NCBI RefSeq assembly: GCF_000203795.2 | Contig: NW_006281109.1 | Span: 810,556-874,555, forward strand | From: Batrachochytrium dendrobatidis JAM81 | Lineage: Eukaryota; Chytridiomycota; Chytridiomycetes; Rhizophydiales | Length of the DNA: 64,000 bases | Reading direction: 5' to 3' | Shown here: piece by piece, positions 23,183 to 36,803 of the stretch | Layout: each line of letters begins with the position of its first letter | Numbering within the stretch: position 1 is the stretch's first letter | Translations under genes and position numbers: made by a program | The notes under the pieces: generated by a model | Database searches by the model: none | Told to the model about the DNA's origin: nothing | What the model saw: the letters and a program-made list of their open reading frames with translations, nothing else

Positions 23183-24234
23183 TTAGAACCCATAGTTGAG
23201 ACGGAAAATGTCTACACAAAGTATGCATTAAAATCTACTCTTGTTCAAGATATCAAAGTATCAATACAATGTGTTGATTTACCGTTAAAGACATAGTACG
23301 AAGAACCTTCGGGAACAAGTTGAAACGTCTGACTAAAATGCTGAGGATTTTGCTCATCATCAACCTATACCACAAGTATCATTTAAAACCATCATCATAT
23401 TGTACTTTTCTAATCTACCAGATCATGATTCGTCAATACACTTACAAGTAGACGACCCGTGACAGTAACAAGTAGTGGTCCAGGAGCAGGGTTGGATGGT
23501 TGTGCGTCAACTGTTACAACTTGATGATTGACTTTTTGGAATGGAAGTTCCTGCAAACATCTCAAAATGGTCAGATACAAATGAAATGATTTACAGTCGT
23601 GTTCATGCCAAATGGAATACTAGAAGGGGTTAAACAAACAGCTAATCTCATGGAATGGTAATTTACTGAACAATATGTGTCCAGTAGTCTTGTGTGATTG
23701 GCATGTATGGCTGTATTCCCGAGACGTGCAATCACTGTTCTCATGAACTAGAGCGTATCTGCGAGACTAGAATACCAACAAGACAATATATGACCATGTC
23801 AAAAGAAAGAGATCATCACAGTTCAAACTATAGTTTGAGCATCATGACATGGTCCTTGTATCTGAACTGAAAAGATTAACCAAGCCAATCTCTAATAGAA
23901 AAGCACAAGGAATATTTGAACAGTCTCTTCAAAGCAGTGACTTCAAGATAAAGTAGACCATTTTACATGAATACGACTTTGAATAGACTCGAGTCCATGA
24001 CTTACAGCGAGTTTTTTGACAATGGCTGGACCAAGAAACTGCTGGCCTTCAAAACTCAGCATCGAATGGTCCTTCTACTCCATCACAATTCAAATCATTA
24101 GAATAAACCCAACATCTGAATTCAAAAAAGGTTCAACAACTTACATAAAGAGGAGTCAACTCGGCACGATTACGATCAAACGTAGCATAGTAAAAGTCGA
24201 CAAATGACTTTGCGATTGTGTTGATATCGGCCAT
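23183..24234 (-). CDS. NTF2: Nuclear transport factor 2
   Basis: Carries Ran-GDP into the nucleus through binding to FxFG nucleoporins. Minus-strand exons: 24145-24234, 24006-24074, 23446-23550, 23283-23364, 23183-23211, giving 124 residues, the usual family length. Clear blocks are the start MADINTIAKSFVDFYYATFD, HSMLSFEGQQFLG, LPFQKVNHQVVTVDAQPS, HFSQTFQLVPEG and the ending IFRLNYGF. The third intron of the transcript's 5' half (23551-24005) is 455 nt, far longer than the others, and contains a copy of a dispersed repeat near 23745. It shares a 327-base promoter region with UPF1. Confidence 0.95.
23745..23761 (+). repeat. Dispersed repeat core (in NTF2 intron)
   Basis: GAACTAGAGCGTATCTG, also at 39715-39731 and, diverged, at 54284-54300. 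The neighbouring bases tgattggcat (about 23693) recur upstream of the 54284 copy, so the repeat is longer than the core. Confidence 0.55.
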
Positions 24235-24561
24235 TGTTGGAGTTGATTTGCTAGATTAGTCATTGTATTGAATGTCAGATTATGGTGAGTTGGAACATTC
24301 TTTTAAAAACATGAAAAGACAACATTGTGTTCCAGATCAAAGTGCAGACTATTGGCAGTTGACTCACAGCTGTTGGTTTTGCAAGGTAAAGAATTCAACG
24401 CAATCAAGTCCAAAGTAGTGTATTCACGTGATATTATTAATGATCACCTGACTGAGATTTAAAGTGTTGAATTTGAATTAAAACAGTGAACATGTTGCAC
24501 GGTATTCCACGTGACTATTATTCAAACACAAAAACAAACAACGCAATTTTACTTGACAGCA
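24235..24561. promoter_or_regulatory. Shared NTF2/UPF1 promoter with two CACGTG motifs
   Basis: Spacer of 327 bases between divergent starts. CACGTG is at 24425-24430 and 24508-24513; the second is 49 bases before the UPF1 ATG, in the context CACGTGACTATTATTCAA. Binding by a bHLH factor is inferred only. Confidence 0.45.
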
Positions 24562-27500
24562 ATGAGCAGTCAACAGCCATTGGATTTGTTGGAGGTAAGC
24601 AATACAGGAAACCAGCCAAGAGTAGAGTTTGACTAATTACGTTTTTTTTGGTAGTTTCAAGACACTCAAGGATCGCAGTATGACTACGATGACTATGTTG
24701 TAGCCAGTCAACTGAGTTTACCACCAACCACCACTTCTAACATCAATGGACAGATGACATCAACTGGAATGGATTCTTTGCATGATATTTCACAAGACTA
24801 TCCGCTGTCTTTGAGTTCTCAGTCAAACCATCACGGTCTTGTTCATCCGCACTCTCATGGTCATGCAAAACATCCAAACGGAACCAACATCGATACTGAA
24901 ATTTCTCTTGGTTTTTACGATCCTGATTTTGACCTGGCTGATGACTCCGTATTGGAGTTTAATCATCCCGAACAGGATCAAGATCAGTCTGAAACTGCTG
25001 CTGAGCTTCCATCTCATGCTTGCAGGTTAGAATTCTGATTTTTTATCGCTGGAACTATCAATGCTTGAACTGAATCTCATGCTCTTATTTTATATCTTGT
25101 AGTTATTGTGGAATTCACAATGTATCAACAGTGGTCAGATGCTTAACTTGCTCAAAATGGTTTTGTAATGCTCGTGGCCAATCCAATGGCTCGCATATCA
25201 TCAATCATCTTGTTCGTGCTCGTCATAAGGAAGTGTCGTTGCATTCGGAATCTGCGCTGGGCGATACTATTTTGGAATGCTACAACTGTGGATGTAGAAA
25301 CATTTTTTTGCTTGGTTTTATTCCTGCTAAATCTGATACTGTTGTTGTGCTTCTTTGTCGGTAATGTTATTGGCTTGTTGCAAATTGCATTCATGCATGC
25401 TCATACAATGTGAACATGTTTAAAATAGACAACCGTGTGCCAGCACACCTAGTAACAAGGATGCTAATTGGGATTTGGCTCAATGGATGCCATTGATTGA
25501 AGATCGCTCGCTTCTATCGTGGATTGTCAAAGTACCCTCTGAACAGGAACAGGTCCGTGCTCGTCATATTACTGGACAGCAAATGGTCAAACTAGAAGAT
25601 GTGTGGAAATACAATGCTTTGGCTACTGTTGCAGATTTAGATAGACCTGGTGTCGATGATGATCCACTTAGTGTTCTTCTCAAGTACGTCTTGGTATTTA
25701 ATGTTGTAATTGTACCGATTATAACTCAACGTGTTGTGTTTCTCACCAAACATTTGACTGTTTAGATACGATGATGCATACCAGTACCAAAACATCTTTG
25801 GTCCATTGGTCAAGATGGAGGCTGATGATGATCGTCGCATGAAAGAGTCGCAAACACAAGAAGATGTTGTAGTTAGATGGGATATGGGTTTAAACATGAA
25901 ACGAATAGCTAATTTTCCACTACCAAAACTTGAACTTGGCGATATTCGATTGGCTGTGGGTGATGAGCTGCTACTCAAATACCATGGTGAACTCCATGCA
26001 AAATGGGAAGGTGCTGGTCATGTAATCAAGATTCCCAACAGTAAGTTGACAGTTTATTGAAATTTTTGGTATTTAGGGATTTGCTGACTTTGGTGTTTAG
26101 ATATATCTGATGAAGTCAGTATGGAATTGAAGCATGATGACCGTGCTCCTGTTGAATGCACTCATAATTTTACCGTTGATTTTGTATGGAAATCGACATC
26201 ATTTGATCGGTAAGACTGTTGTGCTGAATCATATTGCTTATAAACTAAATTGGATGACTGATACCGATACTTTTGATAGCATGCAAAATGCCATGAAGAC
26301 ATTTGCTCTTGATGAAAACTCTGTTAGTGCGTATATATATCATCGCCTTCTTGGTCATGATGTCGATCCACAAGTCTTGAAGGTTACATTGCCAAAACGT
26401 ATCAACGCACCCAATCTTCCAGAGCTGAATCATTCTCAAGCTACTGCTGTCAAATCTGTCCTTTCGAAACCTCTCAGTCTTATTCAAGGTATGCATTAAA
26501 CTATTTGGATGATACACTATTGATAATCAGCCGCATCTCTATTTTTACTAAATACGCTGCGTTGACGCTTTGATGATCAGGTCCACCGGGAACAGGAAAG
26601 ACGGTGACATCTGCCACGATCGTATATCACTTGGCAAACATGAACAAGGGCCAAGTTCTTGTTTGCGCACCTAGCAATGTTGCTGTTGATCATCTTACAT
26701 CCAAAATCCACAAAACTGGCCTCAAAGTAGTGCGTGTCACGGCTAAATCTCGAGAGGCACTTGAATCCTCCGTTTCGTTTCTATCTCTCAGTGAACAGGT
26801 CAAAAACCTTGATACCGATCGACAACTTCAAAAGCTTATTCGTTTAAAAAACGAATTGGGTGAATTGAGCTCTCAAGACGAAAAAAAATACAAATACTTG
26901 TTCCGTAAGGCCGAGAGAGAGATTCTTGAGCATGCCGATGTGATCTGCACTACATGCATGGGTGCAGGCGATTCAAGACTTTCAAAATTTTCATTTAGGA
27001 GCGTATTGGTTGACGAGGCTACTCAAGCATGCGAACCTGAATGTCTGATTCCTCTTGTACTGGGCTCAAAACAAGTTGTACTTGTGGGTGATCATCAACA
27101 GCTTGGTCCGGTTGTTCAACACAAAAAAGCGTCCAAGGCTGGTTTATCTCAGTCATTGTTTGAGCGACTGATTATCCTTGGACTGAGACCCATTCGCTTG
27201 CAAGTGCAGTATCGTATGCATCCTTGCTTGTCTGAATTCCCATCGAATATGTTCTATGAAGGATCGTTGCAAAATGGAGTTACTGTCCAGGAACGTATCC
27301 GACCTGAAATTGATTTTCCCTGGCCAGTCCATGAAACGCCCATGATTTTCTATGGTTCGTTTGGACAAGAGGAGATTGCAGCGTCAGGTAAATCATATCT
27401 AAATCGTACCGAGGCTGCCTATGTAGAGAAGGTTGTAACCAAGTTTTTAAAGGCGGGTGTAACTCCTGCTCAGATTGGTATTGTGACCCCGTATGAGGGT

Positions 27501-28430
27501 CAACGTGCATATGTTGTTCAACACATGCAATTCAATGGCTCGCTTAAAAAGGAACTTTACAAAGAGATTGAAGTTGCAAGTGTTGATTCCTTTCAAGGTC
27601 GAGAAAAAGATTACATCATTGTGACTTGTGTACGATCTAACGAGAACCAAGGTATTGGGTTTCTAGTAGATCCACGTCGTTTGAATGTAGCTCTCACCCG
27701 AGCCAAATATGGGCTCGTGATTGTGGGCAACCCAAAGGTTCTTGCCAAGCATCCGTTGTGGTATCAGCTGCTGATGACATTTAGAGAGCATTCATGTTTG
27801 GTAGAAGGTCATTTGCACAACTTGAAACCTTTGATGACGCAATTTCAAAAACCTCGCCGTGGGTATTCCAATGCAGATAAACAGCGCAAGTATAGTCAAG
27901 ACACATCGCAGTCTCCATATGCTTTGGGTACTACATACACGCGAAGCAGCCTCTCGGCTGGCAATGGTAATTTAGTATCTAATGGAAATACATCAAACTC
28001 GACATCCAAATTCTCCAGTGCGCATCACGATCCCAATGCGTTTATTGATCCGTCGCGGATGTTATCGCAATCTCAACCAATGATGCCTTTGATCCCCTCA
28101 CAGCAACGAAGTCAGTTGACCCAGGATATGGGACCCATGACACCAGCTACAATGCTATCTTCGGCATCGCAGTCCATGTCAGAGTTGTTTATTTCACATG
28201 GTGCTGGGCTGGTTGGGTCATTGCTTTCACAAACTGAATCGTCCACCACAAATGGGTTTCTACAAGATGCATCTGCTTCGAATAGTCAGCGCTATGGCGG
28301 TGGATCTACACTGTCTCAGTATGATCGTCTTCACTTTGAAGATACTGACGATGACTACAAGACTCAGTCTGATGTATACCTTAGCCAGTACGAAAGTGGC
28401 TTAAAGAGTCAAGGGTTTACACAATATTGA
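24562..28430 (+). CDS. UPF1: UPF1 RNA helicase (nonsense-mediated decay)
   Basis: ATP-dependent SF1 helicase that drives nonsense-mediated mRNA decay with UPF2/UPF3. Eight exons: 24562-24594, 24655-25025, 25103-25360, 25429-25683, 25766-26040, 26101-26209, 26280-26488, 26581-28430, giving 1119 residues. An acidic N-terminal region with a His-rich patch precedes the Cys/His-rich UPF2-binding domain (from about residue 134; [32 protein letters not shown]). The helicase core has Walker A GPPGTGKT at about 504, DEAT at about 648, [36 protein letters not shown] and VALTRAKYG. The Ser/Gln-rich tail contains several SQ pairs (LSQSQPM, LSQTES, LSQYDR, LSQYES) typical of SMG1 phosphorylation sites. 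The whole gene looks intact. Confidence 0.97.
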
Positions 28431-29572
28431 TCTAAACTGGTTCTAATCAATCGTGCTAGGTACAACAAGTGCATGTTGGACTATTGTATTGACATTGTTC
28501 TAACTTTATTCCTGTCATTTACAGAGTATTACACGTCTTTTGAATTTACCTGCTATTTAATCTTGGCATATTATATGATGATCCTGCTTGGAACTTCAAT
28601 CTACATGTAATAGCATCAGATCTGATCATGGGTAAAAAGGCTAAACTATACACTTGCATTTGGTTTGCATGCTAGTAAAGTCACGACGTACTTTTTTGCA
28701 TTGTGTTACGATGATATATCAGTAGTATATATAAAGGGCTTGAATCATGCCGTTTTTATAAGAATCTGTTAAATTCTTGATTTGGAATGATTTCATTTAC
28801 GCAGAAACTTGTAATTTTATAAGACTACTGGCAAAGTTGTACTGCCTTTTGCTGCTGCTTTTCAGATAATCGGATGAATTGCCAATAATAACCAGAAATA
28901 TTACCTTTACAATGAGTAATAGCGAATGGGTGCAGATAGATAGGAAGCAATGATTGGATTGGCAATACATGCGAGTTTTTCCAATATAACATTCAAATTA
29001 AAATCATGCAGTTGTCTACTCGTCTGATTAAAAAGGTTTCCAACCTGACGTGAAATCAGTAAACTTGCAACTTGTTTGATTGCCCATTTCAGAAATGTAA
29101 CTGCTGCTTTCGTGTCAATCACTAATGTTTGGGTTGAAGATTCAAAAAATGTGGAATGTATTGGAACAGGAATGTAACCATTTGCTCTGTATTTCTGTAC
29201 AATGAGCACGAAAATCAGTCAACTTTGTCAAGGGATTCAAAAAGCATAATATTGCTCAGTAAGATGAACCCAATCATGTCATATGAGCCGTTTATGATGT
29301 ATTCCGACGTATTTAGTGTTTCATTTTACGTCAATACGACTAATACAGTATTCACCACTCATGAAATGTTGTACACTGTCTTGAAAACAAAGTATTTGAC
29401 TGTCAACTATTTAGTCTAGCTGTTTATTTTTAGTATTCTTGGTATTATTTAATCGCATGTTTTGATTGATGGTGAAATAAAATTTAATTCAAAGTTTAGT
29501 TTTATACGGGTCAAAGTTTAATGATTATACAAGATATATATTTTAAACTTGTCAATATTATGTAGTATAACA
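28431..29572. other. Intergenic 1.1 kb, dispersed repeat, no firm gene
   Basis: AT-rich. It holds one copy of a dispersed repeat at 29299-29344. A minus-strand open frame at 28907-29209 has no ATG at its start and no recognisable domain. Confidence 0.5.
29299..29344 (+). repeat. Dispersed intergenic repeat copy
   Basis: Matches 46082-46128 with moderate divergence (shared blocks GTATTC, GTTTCATTTT, AATACG). Inverted copies are recognisable at 31549, 36381 and 39520. Confidence 0.5.
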
Positions 29573-31365
29573 TTATGGATATAATCCTCCCATCAACGAC
29601 ACTAGTGTCGACACACTTGCCATGGATATAGCACAGATACTTTCCCAACCAACAGTCGATATCAGTCTAGTAGATTTAGCTGCTGAATTGCTCTCGGTAG
29701 CAGTTTTTGAAACACGAGGCAAGATATCAGCATCGTTCCATTTGTTGTTGTTCACAGGCGCGGCCAGTCCAATACGACTCTCATTGTAATCAAACGAGGT
29801 ATAAAAATGCTGTAAAAAAATCCCACCAAAGATGTTTGACTGGCTGGGTGATGTCGTAAATATAGATATACATCGAGTGTTGTCGAGAGTAAAATACTGC
29901 ATGTTCCAAGATAACGTGAGCCTTGCTCCTATACCACCCAATGAGAACGTTATGGGTTGAAGTGTGTGAACAAGTGAACAATCTAGCTCGTAGATTCCTC
30001 CTTGCTGAATGATACCAATAGTAGATTTGGATGAATTAGACCACGTCGTGTTATTGAATGACATCAACAATGGGATGACTAAACTATATCAGATTTACCT
30101 TGCTGATTCCGCCCATGGCAGTATTGATAAATGGAAACAGTTGTTGATCAAGATAAATCAATGTAGTGCCAGTATCACTTGTAGTTGAAACATGTAATCA
30201 ACACGATGAGCAACACTCGATGCAATGGGTGTATTAAATAAATGAATTCAACTTACAACAAAAACATTTGGGTAGTGACGACTGTTTGTCCACCAGCTAT
30301 GATATAGTCGATACCAACTGCCCATTGTGACATATTAGGGATAGTGGGCAACCTAATGCATTGATCAAGATGGAATGATTAGATTCATTATTCAAGTCAT
30401 TTGAACATGAGCCATGTGTTGGCAAGCGCATACCACGTAAAATTGCCTGTATATCGGGCAGGATTGGGTGTACCAAAAGTAATTTCACCAGATGAGGCGA
30501 TAGGTTGTGTGGCTTCAAGACTGTTCACACTTTGATCGTAGTAGAAACTGACTCTAGGTATATTGATGACAGACCTGATGTTTTCAAATACATCAGCAGG
30601 ATCAGATTGTCGAGGTGGACCAAGACCAATCAACCCATCCAGACCAAGCGACGCCAGATTGATTGATGTAGCAGCGCATATATTTTGGTTTGGGATGCTA
30701 ATACCGGCTATAACCAATAAATCTGTCACTATTGTGCATTCAATCTTGGTTCCGTCGCCATATTGTCTTTTGACTGATGTGCGTGATATATTTAACAACG
30801 ACCGACTTATAGACTGGATGGGTTAGTAAAGTGGGTTGACATGGATTGCGCACTTGAAAGAATGAAAATACCTTTTTGTTGGATTAAAAGCATTGGCAGT
30901 TACTGCAGGTGTGCATCCATTACCGGCATTGCAGAGAGTGGAAACAATCCAAAATGTCGAAGATCCAGTGTCGATCTGGACATTAAGAGTGACAGGAGGC
31001 GTACCCACATTGATTGTCATGAATAATGTTTGTGCGATTCCTGCAGTTGATACAATGGACGAGCCATTTTTGACTGCTCGATTGATCACTGTAAATGGCA
31101 TACTGAATTCAAGCATTAGCAACCAACGGTTTGAATACTCATAAGAAATTAGATGGCAAGATATACTTGACAAGGATGAAACCGAATTACATTTTAGAGT
31201 AATTCAAATCGTATACCTTGAAGTTGAAGGCGGCTCTGATGAATTAATATGAGAATTATGAGATGAAGTAGTTTTCAAGGATGTGATGGCAGATACATTG
31301 AGAATATTCATTGCAGTAATGCCTGGTGCCAAGAGAACAAGTACTACAGCAGAAAAATAGAACAT
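29573..31365 (-). CDS. Secreted pepsin-type aspartyl protease 1
   Basis: Family A1 endopeptidase. Minus-strand exons: 31217-31365, 30872-31102, 30434-30805, 30257-30352, 30099-30177, 29573-30004, giving 452 residues. A hydrophobic signal peptide (FYFSAVVLVLLAPGITA) leads a short propeptide. The two catalytic aspartates are in DTGSSTFW and DTGTTLIYL. A flap-like QYGDGT lies between them, and paired cysteines (TLCNAGNGC; ELDC...RC) match the family. The C-terminus is Ser-rich, then hydrophobic (ICAISMASVSTLVSLMGG), which suits a GPI-anchor signal. It is closest in sequence and exon plan to the protease at 46238-48004, although on the opposite strand and about 15 kb away. Confidence 0.92.
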
Positions 31366-32034
31366 GATTTCAAATCAATGCGAAACAGTAAAACAAGACA
31401 AGTTGCGTATCTCGATAATAATATCACGCATTGTAATGCGCGTATTTGAATTCATGCTGTTTTATGGGTCGTATACGATTCGTTCCAGCCATTAACATCT
31501 TAGTAATAAAACCGGGTCCAAGTCCAGTCAAGCTTTCCCTTTGGTTTACTGCCGTATTCACGTAAAATAGAGTTTTGGCATAATCATTATTGTATTATCA
31601 CTCAATTCGTGTATTGCAATCTAGATATTATCAGACAGTTGCCAATTAAACTATAATGTATTTTAAAGACTCGCAAATACGTTTTAATTCAAGACATTTT
31701 TGAACACAACAGTTGAATACTTTTAATGTTTATAATGAAAAGAGAGAAACAATATAGAATTTACTGCGACTGTAATATGAGTATTTAGATTTAGAATGAA
31801 TTTATAATTTAGTTTATATTCTCAACAATTGCAATCATTACTTTACAGAATAAAATAAATGATTTGTAAACCATTAATAAAAGTATTCAATTCATGTTAG
31901 TTTAAGAATGAAACAGTTGGAAATAAACATGACCATCAAGATATAGAAATCCAACCATTGCAGCACACAATCTTGGAGTCTTAAACCACAACTTACAACC
32001 CTAACCTTGACATTCAACCATTGTTACATTGACT
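31366..32034. other. Intergenic, divergent promoter of protease 1 and WDR48
   Basis: AT-rich stretch of 669 bases. It includes an inverted copy of the dispersed repeat at 31549-31578 (GCCGTATTCACGTAAAAT). No gene seen. Confidence 0.5.
31549..31578 (-). repeat. Dispersed intergenic repeat copy (inverted)
   Basis: CTGCCGTATTCACGTAAAAT, the reverse-complement end of the 46082 copy (attttgcgcgaatacggc). Confidence 0.45.
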
Positions 32035-35000
32035 ATGGGTCGTGGTCGTACCAGAATATCGTATATTCTCAAAGACTCTTATTCAAGCACCGTCCATACA
32101 GGAGGGATTAGTGCTCTTGCTCTGGATGTATCGGTTCTGGATTCAACATCTCCGGATCACAGTCTGGATAATAGCGGTATCTTGTATACTGCTGGAAGGG
32201 ACTCTTCCATCAATAGCTGGAATCTGCATCTGACTGACTCGGCTCACTCTGCTGCTGTAGAGCCTTTCAGTCTTGCTCCTCATGACTCCATCCCGTCGTC
32301 ACTTCCATCTCGTTCATCATCAGTTGTTCCTGACACTCTCATCAACCCTAATCAACCCACTGCTTCTGTCCCAAAAACTCATTCAAATGACTTGTCAGAT
32401 TCCTTGTCCAACAGTCATCATTCTTCCCAAATATCCAGTTTGCGTCAGCGACCTTATCCTCGTCATTCTGCTACTAGTGCACGCGATTCTCTGGATTTAC
32501 TGGATATTAGCACCAGTGCCAAGGACGGTCGACGCTCAGTGTCCTTTTCAAAACATATTTCTTCTGCTGAAATAGTCTCTTCTCCTGTCGCTGCAAACCA
32601 TTTGTTGTCAGATCTTGGAATCTCTCAAGATTATGACACTATTTTAAATCATAATCTAAGAATATTTGTAAGTTTGTGTTGGTAGATTCATGTGCTGTTC
32701 TTGCATTCTAACTCGATCTACTCTTAGCCAAAAATCCCTCAAAGTACATTTAGACGCTCGTTTCAACATCATAGCGACTGGGTCAATGACATAGTGCTGT
32801 GTAACAATAATGCCAACTGTAAGCTGTTTTGGCTCTATCCATTTGATGTTTGATTTCGTATCCAATTTAACCTTTTGATTCTAGTAATATCCTGTTCGTC
32901 TGATAGATCTATATATATGTGGAACACACTCTATGATCAATCTCCTGTGAAAATAGGATTTCATACTGGTATGTCTGTTTAAATAGTCATCTTGCTATAT
33001 TCGACAAGACTGATGATGATTATGTTTAGATTGCGTAAAAAGATTGGCATGTTCTCCTCAAGCCAATTTTGTTGTATCCGGTGGATTAGATCGCAAAATC
33101 TACATGTGGGATATACAAGAACTTCGTAGTAAACCTCGAGTGATCATGAGCTCAGAATCACCCAATGCCTCCATTTATTCCTTGGCTTGCAATCCATCTG
33201 GAACAGTTCTTGTATCTGGATCTCCAGAAAAGGTCGTACGAGTATGGGATCCACGAAGTGCTTCACCACAATCATTGTGTCTACAAGGTCATACTGATAA
33301 TGTTCGCGATCTTCTTGTCAGTCATGATGGGCGTTGGGTAAGCTATTCGTTCAATTACTTGACATTTGATTGTTTAAAACAGTCTGTATTTACATTGTTT
33401 TTTAATTAGGTATTGTCGGCATCAACAGACTCGACAATCAAGCTGTGGTCACTTGCAATGCCTTCAAGATGCTACACCACATATACACACTTTGATGAAG
33501 CAGTGTGGTGTCTTGCATCGGCTAGTCCAACTCTCTCTACATTTTGGGCAGGATGTCGAGACGGTCACGTTAAAAAACTCTCTCGTTTACCTTTACTGGC
33601 TTCAACAGAAGAAACAGCTGAAACCATAGCAATATGCAAAGAGTCGAGTCCAGTTGTGCGTATTGCTGGAATTGAAGATGGTTTCATTTGGACTGCCACT
33701 TCAAAATCTAGCATTCATCGATGGCGAGATGTACCATTTCGTAAATCTACAAACACAAGGTTTAAACCTACTGGCGGTGAATTGATCATTCCACCAGGTG
33801 CCATGATTGCACAATCCACTGACGACTTGGATCCTTCTGGCTCATTTTCTGTAAATATCAATACTCTGCGACCAATGGATAGTTCACTTGGAAGCATACG
33901 ATTGATACCCATTGCAATGACAAATGACCCTGAAGACGATTTAGATCAAGAAGACGACAAAACTGTTCTTGTATGGCAGGATTCTGTTGATGTAATTGTA
34001 GGCGCTCCTGCAATCACCAAATTTGCCATGCTAAATAACCGACGACATGTGCTGGCATTAAACACGGACGGCGAAGTAGACATGTGGGATATCATTTACT
34101 GCTGTAAATTGAAAACCTTTGGCAAAGTTGATTTTCAATCTACTTTACAATCCGAAAATACAGTCGAATGGGTTGCTAACTGGTGCCATATTGATACAAA
34201 AATTGGTGTATTGACCGTGCATTTGGAAGAGGGAAAGTGCTTTGATGCCGAGATTTATCATGAAGATTTGGCATTACCTGTTCGGGCCAATAACGAAGAT
34301 CAGAGAATTAATCTTGCAAAATGGGTATTGACATACTTGTTGTTTCCATATATCTGTGCCATATGTCCAAACGATGCTTCTTTGGCGCACCATTTGGAAA
34401 ATTTGCAAAAGTCGGGTTCTAGTCCTTGTGACGATCAGCAGATTCATTCTCCTTTACCAACAAAGGTGTATGTATCTACTGAACCGCATGACTTTGTTCC
34501 GCTGCAATCAACATCTACTCCAACTATTTATCCCTTGTCTTCAACACCAACACCCACTTTGAATATGGAATTATCTGAGGAGTCAAAGGATGAATATGAT
34601 CAAGAAAATAGCACTAGCAATAATGGGTCGCATGAAGATGATCAGAAATCGAACCCACCTTTTTTTAGTGACCATGAAGGTCAAACTGGCGCGTTTACCG
34701 AAACTGGAACAGTTTTGACTGAATCATCCTCGGTTGAGTTGGAAGCTGAACAGCGTTCGTGTAAAACAGACGACTCTCCATTCACCACGCAGCCACCTAG
34801 TACGTTCACTGATTCATCTTTCATTGTACGTGTATTGATTTGAATTGACTGATGTAGTTTTTTTCTGCTTATTTGTTTTTAGACTACCCACAGCAGTCGG
34901 TACCGCATACTTTGGCAGTTTTACCTATGGCACAGACTTCAAATGTAGAAACAGTGGCATTGGTGACGCCAGCAGCTGTACCGACCACTTTAGCTAATAT

Positions 35001-36373
35001 ACCGTCTAGTACTACCACAGCATCCACGAGTAACGTTGGTGGGTCTTTGATGGGAAAATTTAAGATTAGACGACGAACAAATACAGGAAATAGTACCAAG
35101 AGCGGATTTGATGATGACACGGCAGATGTGACGGCGAATGCAGTCGCTGGTGATGCTACAACTGGGTTACTTGTAAATACTGCAGGAACTGCACAGCAAC
35201 AAACCAGTGCCGGTACATCAAATACGGCTATTCCAGATATACCCAAACGACGCAAATGGAGATCAGCAGCAGTGCTGTTTCGAGGTATTTCAAATGCGAG
35301 CCAGGAAGGAAGTGATTCATCTACAAGTACAGTTGCATGTGCAGCACCCACGGCTGCTCCCACCGTGTTGATTCCTGCTCCTACAAACTATACCAGTCAG
35401 CTATTGACCGTATCTGAAACACATGTATCTGATCATAGTGCTACGTTGTCGAGCACTTTTCCAAATTCAGCAACGTATTCAACCACTCCAGTACTTAGTA
35501 CGGGCGATGCTTCAAACTATTCGACCTACTCTCACTCTACCACCCAGCCTAGCACTTCTTCAAGTGCAGTCAATGCAAGTTTTTTGATTCAATCTATATT
35601 GTGGTCAATTTGCCATCATTCCATATAGTTTTACATGGGTTATGCTAACAATGTGATTGTGACATAGAATCCACACATTTCAGGAAACTACCTTAATTAT
35701 GATTTGGCACCAGCTGTGAATATTCCTGCGTATATACCTATTTTTATCAGCTATGAAGAGTCGCCTGAAGCATCGTCGTATATGGATGTGTTTCGAGGTA
35801 CATCTGGCGATTTGGGGAATCCACAAAGCATCAAGAACTTGGAAGATGTGGTGCCAACGTGGCTTTATGAATGGATAGTGATGGTAAGTATGATTCTTGT
35901 GCATTGAATCCCACTATGGCTCTAAATCCTTACATATGGACGTGTTGGTTTGAGAATCTTTAGAGACGTCTACCGAATACAGATCCACCCAAAATCAGTT
36001 TTGTATTGCAGCCTCATCCCGAATCCAAACTTTCCGAAATGCCGCCAGGGTAAGTGATGAAACTGTATTTCTCGACTGATACTGTACAATCCACTTATAA
36101 TTTACACTTGAATGATCTAGAAACGGTCGATTGACAGCTAACCGAATGCTGCGGATCAAGAAAGTGATGGAGTATGTAGCTGAAAAACTTCAAATTCAGA
36201 TTCAACCTGTATGGAAAGCAAACTGGACCTCTGAGGGAATTTCTCCTCCTCCAATCAAGCTGGAAATCTACTGCAATGATGTGCTGATTTCGAGTAGGAT
36301 GTCATTGGCAACAGTCAAATATCATATATGGAAATCGGGTGGGGATGTATTATTGGTGTATAAAGAAGCCTAA
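32035..36373 (+). CDS. WDR48: WDR48/UAF1-like activator of deubiquitinases
   Basis: WD40 protein that, by family, binds and activates USP1/USP12/USP46-type deubiquitinases. Nine exons: 32035-32667, 32728-32818, 32885-32968, 33030-33337, 33410-34829, 34883-35578, 35684-35883, 35964-36049, 36121-36373, giving 1256 residues. The N-terminus has RISYILKD and TAGRDSSINSW. WD repeats follow (HSDWVNDIVLCN, CSSDRSIYMWN, SGGLDRKIYMWD, SASTDSTIKLW). Long Ser/Thr-rich inserts occur near 32280-32560 and 34400-35580. The C-terminal ubiquitin-like domain closes with RLTANRMLRIKKVMEYV and HIWKSGGDVLLVYKEA, which matches the WDR48 end. It is about twice the size of the human protein because of the inserts. 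Confidence 0.93.
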
Positions 36374-36803
36374 TCCTACAGCCGTCTTCACAAAATAAAC
36401 ACTGAATCAAGGCATTCAAAGCAAACCATTTTTGTCGAATTTACTAGGCAGTGTTGTGCACCCTAAACGGATATTCAAAATTGACATTACTGATGAGTCG
36501 TGATTTGCTAATTGTTCAGTAATGTCGCAAGGTATAAAAGTTTCATATTGCTCATTCTTGAACCCTATTGAAACTATTTTAAAAATAATTTGTCAATCAT
36601 TCCAGACACTGGGAATGTTTATTCAAGTTGATTTTTAATAAAGGTTTGATTCTACATTTGACAAGATTGATCGAGTTTGGATGGACATCAAGCCACGTTT
36701 CTAGCAGATTGAGAGTTGAGATTCAAATCTAGTGCTGCCGTACCTGAGGACAATCAAACGGTCTAAATTGAAGATTGATAAATTGAATTCATACGACATA
36801 CAA
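36374..36803. other. Intergenic, dispersed repeat at its start
   Basis: 430 bases. Inverted repeat copy at about 36381-36417 (acagccgtcttcacaaaata). Otherwise nothing seen. Confidence 0.45.
36381..36417 (-). repeat. Dispersed intergenic repeat copy (inverted)
   Basis: Shares gccgt.ttcacaaaat.aacac with the copy at 39520-39565. Confidence 0.4.

Noticed and set aside
28907..29209. Minus-strand open frame of 100 codons
   Set aside because: No ATG at its start, no domain, no plausible flanking exons.
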